Shown here: positions 36,448-46,938 of the stretch, piece after piece | How the letters are laid out: every line of letters starts with the position of its first letter | Position numbering within the stretch: position 1 is the stretch's first letter | From: Undibacterium sp. KW1 | GTDB lineage: Bacteria > Pseudomonadota > Gammaproteobacteria > Burkholderiales > Burkholderiaceae_D | Reading direction: 5' to 3' | DNA length: 64,000 nucleotides | Assembly (NCBI RefSeq): GCF_009937955.1 | Contig: NZ_AP018439.1 | Span: forward strand, 2,232,001-2,296,000 | The notes under the pieces: model-generated | Told to the model about the DNA's origin: nothing | The model's database searches: none | The model's input: only the letters and a program-made list of their open reading frames with translations | Program-made: the position numbers and the translations under genes

Positions 36448-37614
36448 ATGCATCGAAATCTTGCAGCAAGACTGGACAATATCGCCCCTTTCCATGTGAT
36501 GGAACTCATGAAGATGGCGGCAGAACTGGAAAAACAGGGCCGTCATCTGATACATATGGGAATAGGCGAGCCAGACTTTACTGCGCCACAAGCAGTGATT
36601 GATGCTGCGACCAAAGCAATGGCAGCCGGGCGTTTGCAATATACCTCTGCCCTGGGTTTGCCAGCATTGCGCACGGCAATATCGCAGCATTACCGTGACG
36701 TGTTCGGTCTTGACGTGCCAGCTTCCCGCATTATTGTGACTGCCGGAGCATCGGCTGCCTTATTGCTTGCATGCGCAGCGTTGGTCGAGCCTGGCAGGGA
36801 AGTGCTGATGCCCGACCCTTGCTATCCCTGCAACCGCCATTTTGTTGCGGCATTCGAGGGCAGGGCAAAACTCATTGCCAGCGGGCCGGATCACCGCTTT
36901 CAGCTGACTGAAGAAATCGTCCGCCAGCAATGGGATGAGCACAGCAGTGGCGTTTTGCTGGCTTCGCCATCGAACCCTACCGGTACTTCCATAGAACACG
37001 AAGAATTGGGCAAGATCGTCTCTACAGTAAAAAAGTTGGGTGGTTTTAGCATCGTTGATGAGATTTATCAGGGTCTGACTTATGATGGCGAACCATTTTC
37101 TGCCCTGTCATTGGATGAAGATGTAGTCGTCATCAATAGCTTCAGCAAATATTTCAATATGACAGGCTGGCGTCTTGGCTGGCTGGTGGTGCCTGAGCGT
37201 ATCGTGCCTGCACTGGAAAAGCTGGCGCAAAACCTGTTCATCTGCCCATCTTCAATCGCCCAGTATGCGGCGCTGGCTTGCTTTGAGCCAGCGACTATCG
37301 CCATTTATGAAGAGCGCAAGGCAGAATTCAAGCGCCGCCGCGACTATATCGTGCCTGCATTGCGTGAACTGGGTTTTGGCATTCCAGTTATGCCAGATGG
37401 TGCGTTTTATGTGTATGCCGATTGCTCCAGCTTTGCCGACGATGCAGATGCCTTTGCCAAACAGGTATTGAATGAAGCCGGTGTGGTGATCGTACCCGGC
37501 CTCGATTTTGGTCCGGCGACGGCGACATCGTATGTGCGTCTGTCATATGCCAATTCATTGGAGAATTTGCAGGAAGCAGTGGCCAGGTTGAAGAAATTTT
37601 TGGCTGACAGATAA
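36448..37614 (+). CDS. Class I/II pyridoxal-phosphate aminotransferase
   Basis: This 388-residue protein is a fold type I aminotransferase of the aspartate/aromatic class. IGEPDFTAPQ and the SNPTGT region contact cofactor and substrate. The PLP lysine lies in NSFSKYFNMTGWRLGW. The N-terminus is close to alanine/aspartate aminotransferases, but substrate is not certain. ATG 36448 has AGGA 7 nt upstream; GTG 36430 is in frame. A terminator lies immediately upstream, so expression needs read-through or a local promoter. Confidence 0.9.
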   Translation: MHRNLAARLDNIAPFHVMELMKMAAELEKQGRHLIHMGIGEPDFTAPQAVIDAATKAMAAGRLQYTSALGLPALRTAISQHYRDVFGLDVPASRIIVTAGASAALLLACAALVEPGREVLMPDPCYPCNRHFVAAFEGRAKLIASGPDHRFQLTEEIVRQQWDEHSSGVLLASPSNPTGTSIEHEELGKIVSTVKKLGGFSIVDEIYQGLTYDGEPFSALSLDEDVVVINSFSKYFNMTGWRLGWLVVPERIVPALEKLAQNLFICPSSIAQYAALACFEPATIAIYEERKAEFKRRRDYIVPALRELGFGIPVMPDGAFYVYADCSSFADDADAFAKQVLNEAGVVIVPGLDFGPATATSYVRLSYANSLENLQEAVARLKKFLADR

Positions 37615-37652
37615 TTGAGGCGGGGCGCCCAGACCAATCGCTTATACCAATA

Positions 37653-37690
37653 AAAAAAGCCGTCTGATCATAAAATCAGACGGCTTTTTT
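37653..37690. terminator. Bidirectional terminator between convergent genes
   Basis: A perfect 16-bp stem (AAAAAAGCCGTCTGAT / ATCAGACGGCTTTTTT) with a CATAAA loop carries A/T runs on both sides. It ends both the aminotransferase and the lytic transglycosylase transcripts. Confidence 0.92.
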
Positions 37691-37704
37691 ATCAAAGGGC
37701 AGGC

Positions 37705-38661
37705 TTACAGTGCTGCAACCTGATCTTTTTTGGCTTCTATCGTTGCCTTGGCTTCTGTCGCCTCAGGTTTGTGTACGGGAGCGGCCTCAATCGGACGTGC
37801 TTGCACAGGTGCAGGTGCTGGTGCCGGGGCACTAAAGAAAGTAGGCACATTTTTACCTGCCGAAACATCTTTCAGACGCTTGTATTCATTCAATACGCGC
37901 GCACCATAGCCTGAATCATTGTCGGAATCGGCTGCACCTACATACATCTTCAGGCCAGCTTCAACGGAACCACCACGGGTGACATAATCTTTCAGTATCA
38001 AGGCACCAACACGGATATTGGCAACCGGGTTCAGGGCAGCTTTAACACCACCAAGATCCTGGAATTTGTCATGATGTACTTTGGACATGACCTGCATCAA
38101 GCCTTGTGCACCTACCGGGCTTTCAGCAAATGGGTTCAGGCCGGATTCTATCGCCATGACTGACAGTATCAGCAAAGGGTCTATCTTGATTTCCTTGGCG
38201 GTCAGATAAGCGGCAGATACCAGCATATTGGTCGCATCATTGGCAACGCGGTAGCGCTTGGCCAGCCAGTTGGTTACCCATTGTTGCTGACGCTGATTGC
38301 CCAGCATTTTTGCTTCTTCTTCAGATGCGCTTACTTTTTGCAAGCCCGCATCAGAATTCGCCTGGCCTGGCGCTTGCATCAGATGCGCAAGATTTGGTGC
38401 CGGGACGGCAGCTACGGCCTCTGCAGGCTCTTCGCCAGCTTCAGCATAGGGTGATAATCCCTTGAATTTGTCTGTCAGTTCTGGTTTGACATACATCATG
38501 ACCAAAACGACCATGGCAATAATGCCAGTGAGTGTCAGCAGGTTGCGCACGGTGGTGAAAAAACCACTGGTTGTATCACGCGCTACCATGAAAAGCGCTT
38601 TGCGCTTGTCCGTTGATGAAAAACTACTTTGTTGTACAGCCAAAATAAAACGTTGAATCAT
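37705..38661 (-). CDS. Membrane-anchored lytic transglycosylase (SLT domain)
   Basis: This 318-residue protein cleaves peptidoglycan glycan strands. One membrane segment lies at about residues 41-58, so the rest would be periplasmic. The SLT domain covers about 145-265: the catalytic glutamate is E172 in MAIESGLNPFA, followed by GAQGLMQVM. The tail is proline/alanine/lysine-rich. ATG 38661 has AGGAGG 6 nt upstream; ATG 38691 is in frame but without such a site. Confidence 0.9.
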   Translation of the reverse strand: MIQRFILAVQQSSFSSTDKRKALFMVARDTTSGFFTTVRNLLTLTGIIAMVVLVMMYVKPELTDKFKGLSPYAEAGEEPAEAVAAVPAPNLAHLMQAPGQANSDAGLQKVSASEEEAKMLGNQRQQQWVTNWLAKRYRVANDATNMLVSAAYLTAKEIKIDPLLILSVMAIESGLNPFAESPVGAQGLMQVMSKVHHDKFQDLGGVKAALNPVANIRVGALILKDYVTRGGSVEAGLKMYVGAADSDNDSGYGARVLNEYKRLKDVSAGKNVPTFFSAPAPAPAPVQARPIEAAPVHKPEATEAKATIEAKKDQVAAL

Positions 38662-39145
38662 GTTACCTCCTGAATCTTCGCGATGTCTCATTCAACTTAA
38701 TGAAAAGTCAAATGCATAGAGCCTACTTCCGCGAATCAGAAACATCGTCCTCGTCACCAGTGTGATCGCAAGACGCCGGAGTCGTTTGTCAAATCAGGCC
38801 CGTCGAACCTGTTCATGGTGTGTCCAGTGACAAACAACTATTTTCGGGATAAGGCAGACGCCTTTTGAAAACAATCCTTACAATGTTATGTGGGGCCCGA
38901 TCCCCGTGAATGATGTTACCGTTTGGCGAAACTCTCTTTGTGTCGAAAGTGGCGGAAGTCATTAACCTCTTCATCAAGTTGGGCGAATTGTAGGGGCGGT
39001 TTTATATCAAGTCAACACTATCAAACGAGAAGTTGATTACTTTTATGTATAATTAATTGTGCTGCAATGCAGCAAAGTTCAATAAAATCAAACACTTGGC
39101 AGAAATTGCTAGTGCGACTAGTGCAGAGATACGAAAAAGCGAAAA
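38662..39145. other. Long intergenic region between divergent genes
   Basis: I see no supported gene in this 480-base stretch. GTTTGTCA (near 38785) and TGACAAAC (near 38828) form an 8-bp inverted repeat that encloses a shorter CAGG/CCTG pair, so a structured leader of the transglycosylase is possible. A TATAAT hexamer at 39048-39053 could be a -10 for ubiD, but no good -35 is present. Confidence 0.5.
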
Positions 39146-40633
39146 ATGATGAAATATTCTGATTTGAGAGATTTTATTGCTCAACTGCAAGAAAAAGGCG
39201 AACTAAAACAGGTGGACTTGCCTGTTTCGCCACATTTGGAAATGACCGAGATTTGCGACCGCACTTTGCGTGCTGAAGGTCCGGCTCTTTTATTCACCAA
39301 ACCTGTTGGTCATACCATACCAGTGCTGGGTAATTTATTTGGTACGACACGCCGCGTAGCACTTGGCATGGGGGCAGAAAGCCTGAGCGAGTTGCGCCAG
39401 ATCGGCCATGTTTTATCGGCGCTAAAAGAACCAGAACCGCCCAAGGGCTTTAAAGAAATTCTGGGTATGGGCTCAATGGTAAAAGCTGTCTGGGACATGT
39501 CGCCTAAAGAGCTGCGCGGTGCCAAATGCCAGGAAATAGTCTGGGAAGGTAATGACGTTGATCTCGCTCGTTTACCCATACAGCATTGCTGGCCTGGCGA
39601 CGTTGCGCCATTGATTACCTGGGGCCTGGTCATCACCAAAGGCCCCAATAAAAAACGCCAGAATCTGGGTATATATAGACAGCAGGTGTTGGGCCGCAAT
39701 AAAGTCATCATGCGCTGGCTGGCACATCGCGGTGGTGCGCTGGATTTTCGTGAGCATGGCATCGTCAATAAAGGCAAACCTTATCCCATTGCTGTTGCAC
39801 TGGGCGCTGACCCGGCCACCATATTAGGTGCAGTGACGCCTGTGCCAGACAGTTTGTCTGAATACCAGTTCGCCGGGCTCTTGCGCGGCAGCCGTACAGA
39901 ATTGGTGAAGGCCATAGGCAGCGAATTGCGCGTGCCTGCATCAGCAGAAATAGTACTGGAAGGGCATATCTATCCTGACGAAAATCACCCCAGCGGCTAT
40001 GAGCATGCGCTGGAAGGGCCGTATGGTGACCACACCGGATATTACAATGAGAAAGACTGGTTCCCGGTCTTCACGATAGACCGCATCACCATGCGCCGTG
40101 ACCCTATTTATCACTCTACGTATACAGGTAAACCGCCAGATGAACCTGCGGTACTGGGTGTAGCGTTGAACGAAGTCTTTATCCCTTTGCTGCAAAAGCA
40201 GTTCAGTGAAATCACGGATTTTTATTTGCCACCAGAAGGTTGTAGTTACCGCATGGCCGTGGTGCAAATGAAGAAGGCTTATGCCGGTCATGCCAAGCGT
40301 GTCATGTTCGGGGTCTGGAGCTTTTTGCGCCAGTTCATGTATACCAAGTTCATCATCGTCGTTGATGAAGATGTCAATATCCGTGACTGGAAAGAAGTTA
40401 TCTGGGCGATCACTACCCGTGTTGATCCTTTGCGTGATACCACGCTGGTCGATAATACGCCGATTGATTACCTGGACTTTGCTTCACCCGTCAGCGGCCT
40501 GGGTAGCAAGATGGGTATAGATGCCACCAATAAATGGCCGGGCGAGACCAGTCGTGAGTGGGGCACGACCATAGAAATGACGCCAGAAGTCAAGGTCAAG
40601 GTAGATCAGATCTGGCAAGAGCTGGGCTTGTGA
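39146..40633 (+). CDS. ubiD: 4-hydroxy-3-polyprenylbenzoate decarboxylase UbiD
   Basis: UbiD (495 residues) decarboxylates the polyprenylated benzoate in ubiquinone synthesis and uses prenylated FMN. The N-terminal [20 protein letters not shown], the IGIYRQQV-type stretch ([11 protein letters not shown]) and the [11 protein letters not shown] and [10 protein letters not shown] motifs are family signatures. Length is as in E. coli (497). The start is ATG 39146, or 39149. The prenyl-FMN synthase UbiX is not in the window. Confidence 0.95.
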   Translation: MMKYSDLRDFIAQLQEKGELKQVDLPVSPHLEMTEICDRTLRAEGPALLFTKPVGHTIPVLGNLFGTTRRVALGMGAESLSELRQIGHVLSALKEPEPPKGFKEILGMGSMVKAVWDMSPKELRGAKCQEIVWEGNDVDLARLPIQHCWPGDVAPLITWGLVITKGPNKKRQNLGIYRQQVLGRNKVIMRWLAHRGGALDFREHGIVNKGKPYPIAVALGADPATILGAVTPVPDSLSEYQFAGLLRGSRTELVKAIGSELRVPASAEIVLEGHIYPDENHPSGYEHALEGPYGDHTGYYNEKDWFPVFTIDRITMRRDPIYHSTYTGKPPDEPAVLGVALNEVFIPLLQKQFSEITDFYLPPEGCSYRMAVVQMKKAYAGHAKRVMFGVWSFLRQFMYTKFIIVVDEDVNIRDWKEVIWAITTRVDPLRDTTLVDNTPIDYLDFASPVSGLGSKMGIDATNKWPGETSREWGTTIEMTPEVKVKVDQIWQELGL

Positions 40634-40694
40634 GTGTTTGATAAGTGGATTGTAAGCCCGGTGTTTTAGCGATTAAATTTTTGCGTGTATATAT

Positions 40695-41186
40695 ATGAGT
40701 GTATCTGGTGTTTCAGGGACTTTAGGTGCTTCCATGGTTTGGGATTATCCGCAACCGTTCGCGCGGGCAGTGAAGCCGCAAGAAAGTGATATCGATGGTT
40801 TGAATCACACCAATAATGCCGTGTATGTACGCTGGTGTGAAGAAGTCGCATGGGGGCATTCTGAAGCGCTGGGTTTGAGTCTGGCAGACTATCATCGCCT
40901 GGACCGCGCGATGGCAATCAGGCGCGGTGAATATGATTATGTCTTGCCAACCTTGCTTGGTGAATCGCTGACGCTGGCGACCTGGCTGTTTGCCAGTGAT
41001 GGCAAACTCACCATGGACAGGCGTTTTCAATTGATACGTGACAGTGATGGTGCCACGGTGCTACGGGGGCGCTGGGATTTGGTCTGTATAGAGCTCAGCA
41101 GTGGACGTGCCCGCCGCATGCCGCCTGAGTTTTGCGATATCTATTTACCAGCGGTGGTGTCATCGGCATCACTCTCAACCGAATAG
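40695..41186 (+). CDS. Acyl-CoA thioesterase, hotdog fold
   Basis: This 163-residue protein is a single-domain hotdog thioesterase of the 4-hydroxybenzoyl-CoA/YbgC type. The active region is SDIDGLNHTNNAVYVRWCEE. The strand-rich remainder fits the fold. The start is uncertain: ATG 40695 has no visible ribosome-binding site, and ATG 40734 (MVWDYPQPF) may be closer to the family start. It follows ubiD by 60 bp. The acyl substrate is unknown. Confidence 0.82.
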   Translation: MSVSGVSGTLGASMVWDYPQPFARAVKPQESDIDGLNHTNNAVYVRWCEEVAWGHSEALGLSLADYHRLDRAMAIRRGEYDYVLPTLLGESLTLATWLFASDGKLTMDRRFQLIRDSDGATVLRGRWDLVCIELSSGRARRMPPEFCDIYLPAVVSSASLSTE

Positions 41187-41312
41187 GTGTGCAGGGGCCG
41201 AACAGGTATTTGTTGGACTCAGGCTACGCTTTGCAGTATGGCGGCGACATGCAGGCAAGCAAGAAGCATTATTCAAGTACAATCAACTACTTCTATTTCT
41301 TGCTTCCTGCAC

Positions 41313-42272
41313 ATGAAACGCCCGCGTTTTTTACCCGATAACATGACCTTGCTGCTATTGGGCGTCGTCACTCTGGCCAGTCTGTTTCCTGCACGTGGCG
41401 CAGTCGCATCAGGCTTTGATCATTTGTCCGTTGGCATGATCGCCTTGCTGTTTTTCATGCATGGTGCCAAATTGTCACGTCAGGCCGTGATAGCTGGTTT
41501 GACCCATTGGCGACTGCATTTGCTGGTGATGGCATGCACTTTCGCAATTTTCCCCTTGATAGGGCTGGCATTGAAGCCTTTGCTGCTCACCCTGATTACA
41601 CCAGAGTTATATATAGGCATACTGTTTCTCTGTGTATTGCCCTCGACTGTGCAGTCTTCGATTGCGTTTACCTCTGTTGCGCGCGGCAATGTACCTGCTG
41701 CCATTTGCAGCGCGTCGCTGAGTAATATGCTGGGCATATTCCTGACGCCCTTGCTGGTCAGCCTGGTCGTGGTAGCCCATGGTGAAAGCCATTCTTCACT
41801 CGACGCGATGCTGAAGATAGTTTGCCAGCTCTTATTGCCCTTCGTTGCCGGACAACTGGCGCGGCCCTGGTTGCAGTCCTGGATGGAAAAATATGCGAGT
41901 ACGCTGAGCATGGTGGATCAAAGCTCGATTTTGCTGGTGGTATATGTGGCCTTCAGTGAAGCGGTTGTGCAAGGTTTGTGGCAGCAACTGCCACCCCTGA
42001 TGCTGGCAAGTCTGCTGGGCATTAGTGCATTGATGCTGGCGATTATCATGACCTTGACTACCGTCATCAGCCGTCGCCTGGGGTTCAACAAGGAAGATGA
42101 AATCACTATCGTGTTTTGCGGTTCCAAGAAAAGTCTGGCCAGTGGTGTGCCCATGGCCAAAGTTTTATTTGCCAGTCATGCCCTTGGTATGGTCTTATTA
42201 CCATTGATGCTGTTTCATCAGCTACAGTTGATGGTATGTGCCTTCATGGCGCAACATTACGCTAAAAGATAA
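41313..42272 (+). CDS. Bile acid:sodium symporter-family transporter (YfeH-like)
   Basis: This 319-residue protein has about ten membrane segments. LASLFPARG and [26 protein letters not shown] match the YfeH branch of the SBF family, followed by [15 protein letters not shown] and [19 protein letters not shown]. It is probably an organic anion:sodium symporter of unknown substrate. I chose ATG 41313 from family similarity; upstream residues read as non-coding. No ribosome-binding site is obvious. Confidence 0.87.
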   Translation: MKRPRFLPDNMTLLLLGVVTLASLFPARGAVASGFDHLSVGMIALLFFMHGAKLSRQAVIAGLTHWRLHLLVMACTFAIFPLIGLALKPLLLTLITPELYIGILFLCVLPSTVQSSIAFTSVARGNVPAAICSASLSNMLGIFLTPLLVSLVVVAHGESHSSLDAMLKIVCQLLLPFVAGQLARPWLQSWMEKYASTLSMVDQSSILLVVYVAFSEAVVQGLWQQLPPLMLASLLGISALMLAIIMTLTTVISRRLGFNKEDEITIVFCGSKKSLASGVPMAKVLFASHALGMVLLPLMLFHQLQLMVCAFMAQHYAKR

Positions 42273-42282
42273 GGAGTCAGTC

Positions 42283-43074
42283 ATGCCACGTTTTGCTGCC
42301 AACCTCAGCATGATGTATACAGAGTTGCCTTTTAATGAACGTTTTGCCGCTGCTGCAAAAGATGGTTTCAAGGGCGTCGAATACCTGTTTCCTTACGATT
42401 ACGCTGCTACTGAACTCAGGGATCTGCTCAATGCAAACGGGCTGGAGCAAGTCTTGTTCAATACTTCTCCAGGTAACTGGGCCTTGGGGGAGCGCGGAAT
42501 AGCATCCCTGCCTGGCCGGGAAGAAGAGTTCAAGCAGGCCTTTGATACTGCGCTGGATTATGCGCGCGAGCTGGGCAACCGGCATTTGCATGTCATGGCT
42601 GGTTTAATACAGCCTGAACAGGACAGAGAAAGGCATCGCGCTGTCTATTTGCGCAATCTTGCTTATGCTGCCTTGCTGGCCTCGCGAGAAGGCATCACCA
42701 TCCTTATTGAACCCATCAATACCCGTGACATACCAGGGTTTTTCCTGAGCCGGCAAGATGAGGCGCAAGAGATTTGCCAGGAGATAGGCGTAGAGAACAT
42801 CCGTGTGCAATTTGATATCTACCATTGCCAGATCGTCGAAGGCGATGTCGCCACCAAGCTGCGCCGTGATATGTCACGCAAGCATGCAGGCATAGGTCAT
42901 ATACAGATAGCCGGGGTACCAGACCGGCATGAACCGGATATCGGTGAAGTGAATTACCCTTATCTGTTTGATTTGATTGATAAACTGGGCTATCAAGGCT
43001 GGATAGGTTGTGAGTACCGGCCACGTGCGGGAACTTCAGAAGGCTTATCCTGGGTCAAGCCCTGGTTGAAATAA
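42283..43074 (+). CDS. hyi: Hydroxypyruvate isomerase
   Basis: Hyi (263 residues) is a TIM-barrel enzyme of the xylose isomerase superfamily that interconverts hydroxypyruvate and tartronate semialdehyde in glyoxylate use. [16 protein letters not shown] and the [13 protein letters not shown] start, [14 protein letters not shown], and the [10 protein letters not shown] and GCEYRP metal-binding strands match the family. ATG 42283 follows AAGGAG with 6-nt spacing. It is 10 bp after the transporter and likely cotranscribed. Confidence 0.92.
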   Translation: MPRFAANLSMMYTELPFNERFAAAAKDGFKGVEYLFPYDYAATELRDLLNANGLEQVLFNTSPGNWALGERGIASLPGREEEFKQAFDTALDYARELGNRHLHVMAGLIQPEQDRERHRAVYLRNLAYAALLASREGITILIEPINTRDIPGFFLSRQDEAQEICQEIGVENIRVQFDIYHCQIVEGDVATKLRRDMSRKHAGIGHIQIAGVPDRHEPDIGEVNYPYLFDLIDKLGYQGWIGCEYRPRAGTSEGLSWVKPWLK

Positions 43075-43089
43075 TCGATAGCACCATGT

Positions 43090-43118
43090 AAAAAAGCAGT
43101 CGCGATGACTGCTTTTTT
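43090..43118. terminator. Bidirectional terminator between convergent genes
   Basis: AAAAAAGCAGTC and GACTGCTTTTTT form a perfect 12-bp stem with a GCGAT loop and T-runs on both strands. It serves hyi and the oxidoreductase gene. Confidence 0.92.
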
Positions 43119-43144
43119 ATTGCCCGTCTGGTCAGGCTTGATGC

Positions 43145-44170
43145 TTATTCTTCGCTGACTTGCAAAATCAGTTTGCCAAAGTTTTTGCCTTCAAACAGCA
43201 TCATCAGGGTATCAGGGAAAGTTTCCAGACCTTTGACGATATCTTCACGCGTCTGGAATTTGCCCTCGGCCATCCACTTGCCCATTTCAGTGACAGCTTC
43301 GCCATAGCGGGCAGCGTAATCAAATACGACTATGCCTTCCATGCGGGCGCGGTTTACCAGCAGCGACAGGTAATTGGCCGGGCCTTTGACTGGTGTGGTG
43401 TTGTTGTACTGGGAGATCGCGCCGCAAATGATGATGCGCGCTTTCAGGTTGATGCGGGTCAGCACGGTATCGAGGATGTCACCACCGACATTATCAAAAT
43501 AAATATCAACGCCATTCGGGCAATGCTCTTTCAAGCCATCTTTGACTGAACCGGATTTGTAATCGATGCAGGCATCAAAGCCAAGTTCATTGACGACGAA
43601 ATCACATTTATCCTTGCCGCCGGCAATACCAACGACGCGGCAACCTTTTTGCTTGGCGACCTGACCTACTGTCTGGCCAACCGCACCGGCGGCGCCAGAT
43701 ACCACCACCGTTTCACCTGCTTTTGGCTGACCAACATCCAACAAACCAAAATAAGCTGTCATGCCAGGCATGCCCAGCGCATTCATGAATTTGGGCAGAG
43801 GGGCGAGTTTTGGGCTGACCTTGTAAAAGCCCGCCGTTTTATCATCAGCCGCACCTACCCAGTATTGCTGCACACCTGTGCCGCCAGAAACATAATCACC
43901 GACCGCAAATTTGGGAGATTTGGAGGCAATCACCTTGCCTATACCGCCGGCGCGCATGACTTCATTGATGGCTACTGGGCGGATATAGGATTTACCTTCA
44001 TTCATCCAGCCGCGCATGGCAGGGTCCAGCGAGATGTAAATGGTCTGTACGATAATTTCACCATCTGTGATATCGCGTACTTCTTCCGTCGTGAAGTTCC
44101 AGTCGCTGTGCTTGGGGTTGCCGACAGGGCGGGCGGCGAGGCGATATTGTTGATTGCTGAGTGTGCTCAT
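43145..44170 (-). CDS. NADP-dependent oxidoreductase, CurA/leukotriene B4 dehydrogenase-like
   Basis: This 341-residue protein is a medium-chain reductase without zinc ligands. The cofactor motif GAAGAVGQTVGQVAK lies near the middle, with DYKSGSVKDGL and FDNVGGDILD after it. It likely reduces an alpha,beta-unsaturated carbonyl, using NADPH. ATG 44170 has GGAGA upstream; a longer in-frame start is at 44215. It is divergent from purU. Confidence 0.9.
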   Translation of the reverse strand: MSTLSNQQYRLAARPVGNPKHSDWNFTTEEVRDITDGEIIVQTIYISLDPAMRGWMNEGKSYIRPVAINEVMRAGGIGKVIASKSPKFAVGDYVSGGTGVQQYWVGAADDKTAGFYKVSPKLAPLPKFMNALGMPGMTAYFGLLDVGQPKAGETVVVSGAAGAVGQTVGQVAKQKGCRVVGIAGGKDKCDFVVNELGFDACIDYKSGSVKDGLKEHCPNGVDIYFDNVGGDILDTVLTRINLKARIIICGAISQYNNTTPVKGPANYLSLLVNRARMEGIVVFDYAARYGEAVTEMGKWMAEGKFQTREDIVKGLETFPDTLMMLFEGKNFGKLILQVSEE

Positions 44171-44429
44171 GTTGTCTCCAGAATGTTGTACTTGGGTTGC
44201 TGCTGTCTGAACCAATTTTTTCGGGTGGGGCTGCCAGAAGAACGACTATACACCAATTAGAACGATCGTGCTTTTTGTTGTGATTATTTAATTGAAGCTG
44301 GATTCTATGAATTATGCGACTGATCATGCGACAATAGACGGTTAATCTCTAAGCTTTGCAATCAATTTAACGAATTTAATTTGTTTCTGGCCATGGACGG
44401 CAGCAAATCCTGGCCTATACACCGACATC

Positions 44430-45302
44430 ATGAGCATACGACCAGAATATATCCTGACTTTATCCTGTCCCGATCAGCGCGGCATTGTGCATAGCGTATC
44501 GGGATTTTTAGCCAACCACGGCTGTAATATTATCGATTCTGCCCAGTTTGGCGATGCACAATCTGCAACTTTCTTCATGCGCGTGCATTTTGCCGTAGAG
44601 GATTCCAGCGTCAGCGACAGCGCCTTGCGTGAAGAATTTGCGGCTTTGGGTGCCAGCATGCAAATGAACTGGCAATTGCATGATGCCCATCACAAGCCAC
44701 GCGTTATGCTGATGGTATCGAAGATAGGCCATTGCCTGAATGATTTGCTGTTCCGCTACAAGAGCGGTTTGCTGCCTGTAGAAATTAAGGCCATCGTCTC
44801 GAACCACACTGATTTTTATCAACTGGCAGCCAGCTACAATATTCCTTTCCATCATCTGCCACTGGCAGCTGGCGCAACGGCAGAAGCCAAACAGGCGCAG
44901 GAACAAAAGGTATTGGATATTGTCGCCAGTAATGATATTGAACTGGTGGTACTTGCCCGTTACATGCAGATATTGTCACCGCAATTATGTGATGCGCTGA
45001 AAGGCAAGGCCATCAATATCCACCATTCTTTCCTGCCTAGCTTCAAGGGCGCAAAGCCTTATTACCAGGCGCATGAGCGTGGCGTCAAACTGATAGGTGC
45101 GACAGCTCACTTTGTGACAGGTGATCTCGACGAAGGCCCGATTATTGAACAAGATGTGGAACGTGTTGATCATTCCATGGAGCCAGAAACCCTGACAGCC
45201 ATAGGCCGCGATGTGGAATGTGTGGTGCTGGCGCGTGCCGTCAAATGCTTTGTCGAGCACCGCATTTTGTTGAATGGTCATAAAACGGTGGTGTTCAAGT
45301 AA
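44430..45302 (+). CDS. purU: Formyltetrahydrofolate deformylase PurU
   Basis: PurU (290 residues) hydrolyses 10-formyl-THF to formate and THF. Residues 5-85 are an ACT domain (LTLSCPDQRGIVHSVSGFL). The C-terminal formyltransferase-type domain has NIHHSFLPSFKGAKPYYQAHERGVKLIGATAHFVT, holding the catalytic Asn/His, and DEGPIIEQD. The ribosome-binding site is weak. Its stop overlaps yaeQ by 1 nt. Confidence 0.95.
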   Translation: MSIRPEYILTLSCPDQRGIVHSVSGFLANHGCNIIDSAQFGDAQSATFFMRVHFAVEDSSVSDSALREEFAALGASMQMNWQLHDAHHKPRVMLMVSKIGHCLNDLLFRYKSGLLPVEIKAIVSNHTDFYQLAASYNIPFHHLPLAAGATAEAKQAQEQKVLDIVASNDIELVVLARYMQILSPQLCDALKGKAINIHHSFLPSFKGAKPYYQAHERGVKLIGATAHFVTGDLDEGPIIEQDVERVDHSMEPETLTAIGRDVECVVLARAVKCFVEHRILLNGHKTVVFK

Positions 45303-45844
45303 TGGCACTCAAATCCATCATTTATAAAGCCGACCTTAATATCTCGGACATGGACCGTGGCTATTACGCGGACCATAGCCTTACGATTGCCCGTCATCCG
45401 TCGGAAACCGATGAGCGCATGATGATACGCGTGCTTGCTTTCGCCATTCATGCGGCTGAACGCCTGGAATTTGGTAAGGGCATATCAGATACGGAAGAAC
45501 CTGATATCTGGCTCAAGGATTACACCGACGCCATACAGTTATGGATAGAAGTCGGCCAGCCAGATGATAGACGCTTGTTAAAGGCTTGTGGTCGTTCTGA
45601 GCAAGTCATCGTCTATAGTTTTGCCAGCGCCAGTGACATCTGGTGGAAGGCAATGAATAGCCGCCTTGATCGCGCCAAAAACTTGCGCGTCATGAATGTG
45701 CCTTCAGCGCAAAGCCAGGCACTGGAAAAACTCGCGCAACGCAATATGCAATTGCAATGCACGATACAGGATGGACAAATCTGGATGTCAGCCGGAGATG
45801 CCTCCGTACAAATTGACCTGGAAGTTCTTAAAGAGTTTGCCTGA
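45302..45844 (+). CDS. yaeQ: YaeQ-family protein
   Basis: This 180-residue protein is a YaeQ homologue with a PD-(D/E)xK-like fold, of unclear role. The starting IIYKADLNISDMDRGYYADHSLTIARHPSETDERMM is highly conserved in the family, and the WLKDYTDAIQLWIEVGQPD region corresponds to the putative active-site strand. It is translationally coupled to purU and abuts the acyltransferase. Confidence 0.93.
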   Translation: MALKSIIYKADLNISDMDRGYYADHSLTIARHPSETDERMMIRVLAFAIHAAERLEFGKGISDTEEPDIWLKDYTDAIQLWIEVGQPDDRRLLKACGRSEQVIVYSFASASDIWWKAMNSRLDRAKNLRVMNVPSAQSQALEKLAQRNMQLQCTIQDGQIWMSAGDASVQIDLEVLKEFA

Positions 45845-46915
45845 ATGCGTTTGTCTGAATGCATAGGCAGTCGTGACAATAACCTGAACTTGTTACGCAT
45901 AGTCGCCGCACTGGCCGTGCTGGCAGGGCATAGTTTTGCCTTGCTGGCACAGCCAGAGCCCTGGGGTGCGCTGACGGGCATGACGCCTGGCTCTATCGCG
46001 GTAGATGTATTTTTCATCGTCAGTGGCATGCTGGTGACGGGCAGTTTGATGAACAAGCAAAGTGTGATTGACTATGTCTGCGCACGGGCGTTGCGCATCT
46101 TTCCAGCACTGATATGCATGTTGCTGCTGACAGTATTTGTACTTGGACCTTCCTTCACCAGCTTGCCTCTGACAGAGTATTTGTCTGCTGCCGGGACATG
46201 GCAATACCTGTTCAAGTGCGCAAGCCTCTTGTCTGGCGTGAGTTATGTCTTGCCTGGTGTCTTTGCACAGAATCCCTATCCAAATGCAGTCAATGGTTCA
46301 CTCTGGACCATGCCTTATGAAATCAAGATGTATCTGCTGCTGCTGGTATTCTGGTGTGGGCTGGTACTGCTGAAGAATAGGCGCCTGCAGATATTGAAGT
46401 ATCTGATCATTGCCATTACTTTACTGGCAGCCTTACTGGTTTTTGCGCGCCATTTTTATTTGCAAGATGATAGCCAGTTCACCCGTTTGTTATTCATGTT
46501 TTTCTCTGGTGCCAGCCTGTTCATGTTAAAAGAAAAACTGCTGCTGACCCGGCGCTTCTTTTATCCTTTGCTGTTACTGGTACTGGCAGCAGCGTTCATC
46601 AACAAACCGGTATTCTTTAGCCTGTATCACCTGTTCATTGCCTATCTGGTAGTCTGTATTGCCTACTTGCCTGCAGGGTGGGTAAGGCGCTATAACAGCT
46701 TGGGAGATTATTCATACGGGGTGTATATTTACGCTTTTCCCGTGCAGCAGGCAGTTGCCGCCTTGTTTCCCGGCATTGTGGTGTGGAGTATGGTGATAGC
46801 CTCAGGTTCTGTGACCATATTGCTGGCGATATTTTCTTGGCACAAGATAGAGAAGCCAGCCATGGCTTTGAAACCAGTAGTAATTGCACGGCTGCGTAAT
46901 TATTTGCCGTTTTAA
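45845..46915 (+). CDS. Acyltransferase 3 family membrane protein
   Basis: This 356-residue protein has about ten membrane segments and belongs to the OafA/YrhL acyltransferase 3 family, which O-acylates surface polysaccharides. RDNNLNLLRIVAALAVLAGHSF carries the family histidine, followed by VDVFFIVSGMLVTGS. The C-terminus returns to cytosol after helix ten. It begins immediately after the yaeQ stop. The acceptor is unknown. Confidence 0.9.
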   Translation: MRLSECIGSRDNNLNLLRIVAALAVLAGHSFALLAQPEPWGALTGMTPGSIAVDVFFIVSGMLVTGSLMNKQSVIDYVCARALRIFPALICMLLLTVFVLGPSFTSLPLTEYLSAAGTWQYLFKCASLLSGVSYVLPGVFAQNPYPNAVNGSLWTMPYEIKMYLLLLVFWCGLVLLKNRRLQILKYLIIAITLLAALLVFARHFYLQDDSQFTRLLFMFFSGASLFMLKEKLLLTRRFFYPLLLLVLAAAFINKPVFFSLYHLFIAYLVVCIAYLPAGWVRRYNSLGDYSYGVYIYAFPVQQAVAALFPGIVVWSMVIASGSVTILLAIFSWHKIEKPAMALKPVVIARLRNYLPF

Positions 46916-46938
46916 GACTGGAATTCAGTTTCGCTAAT

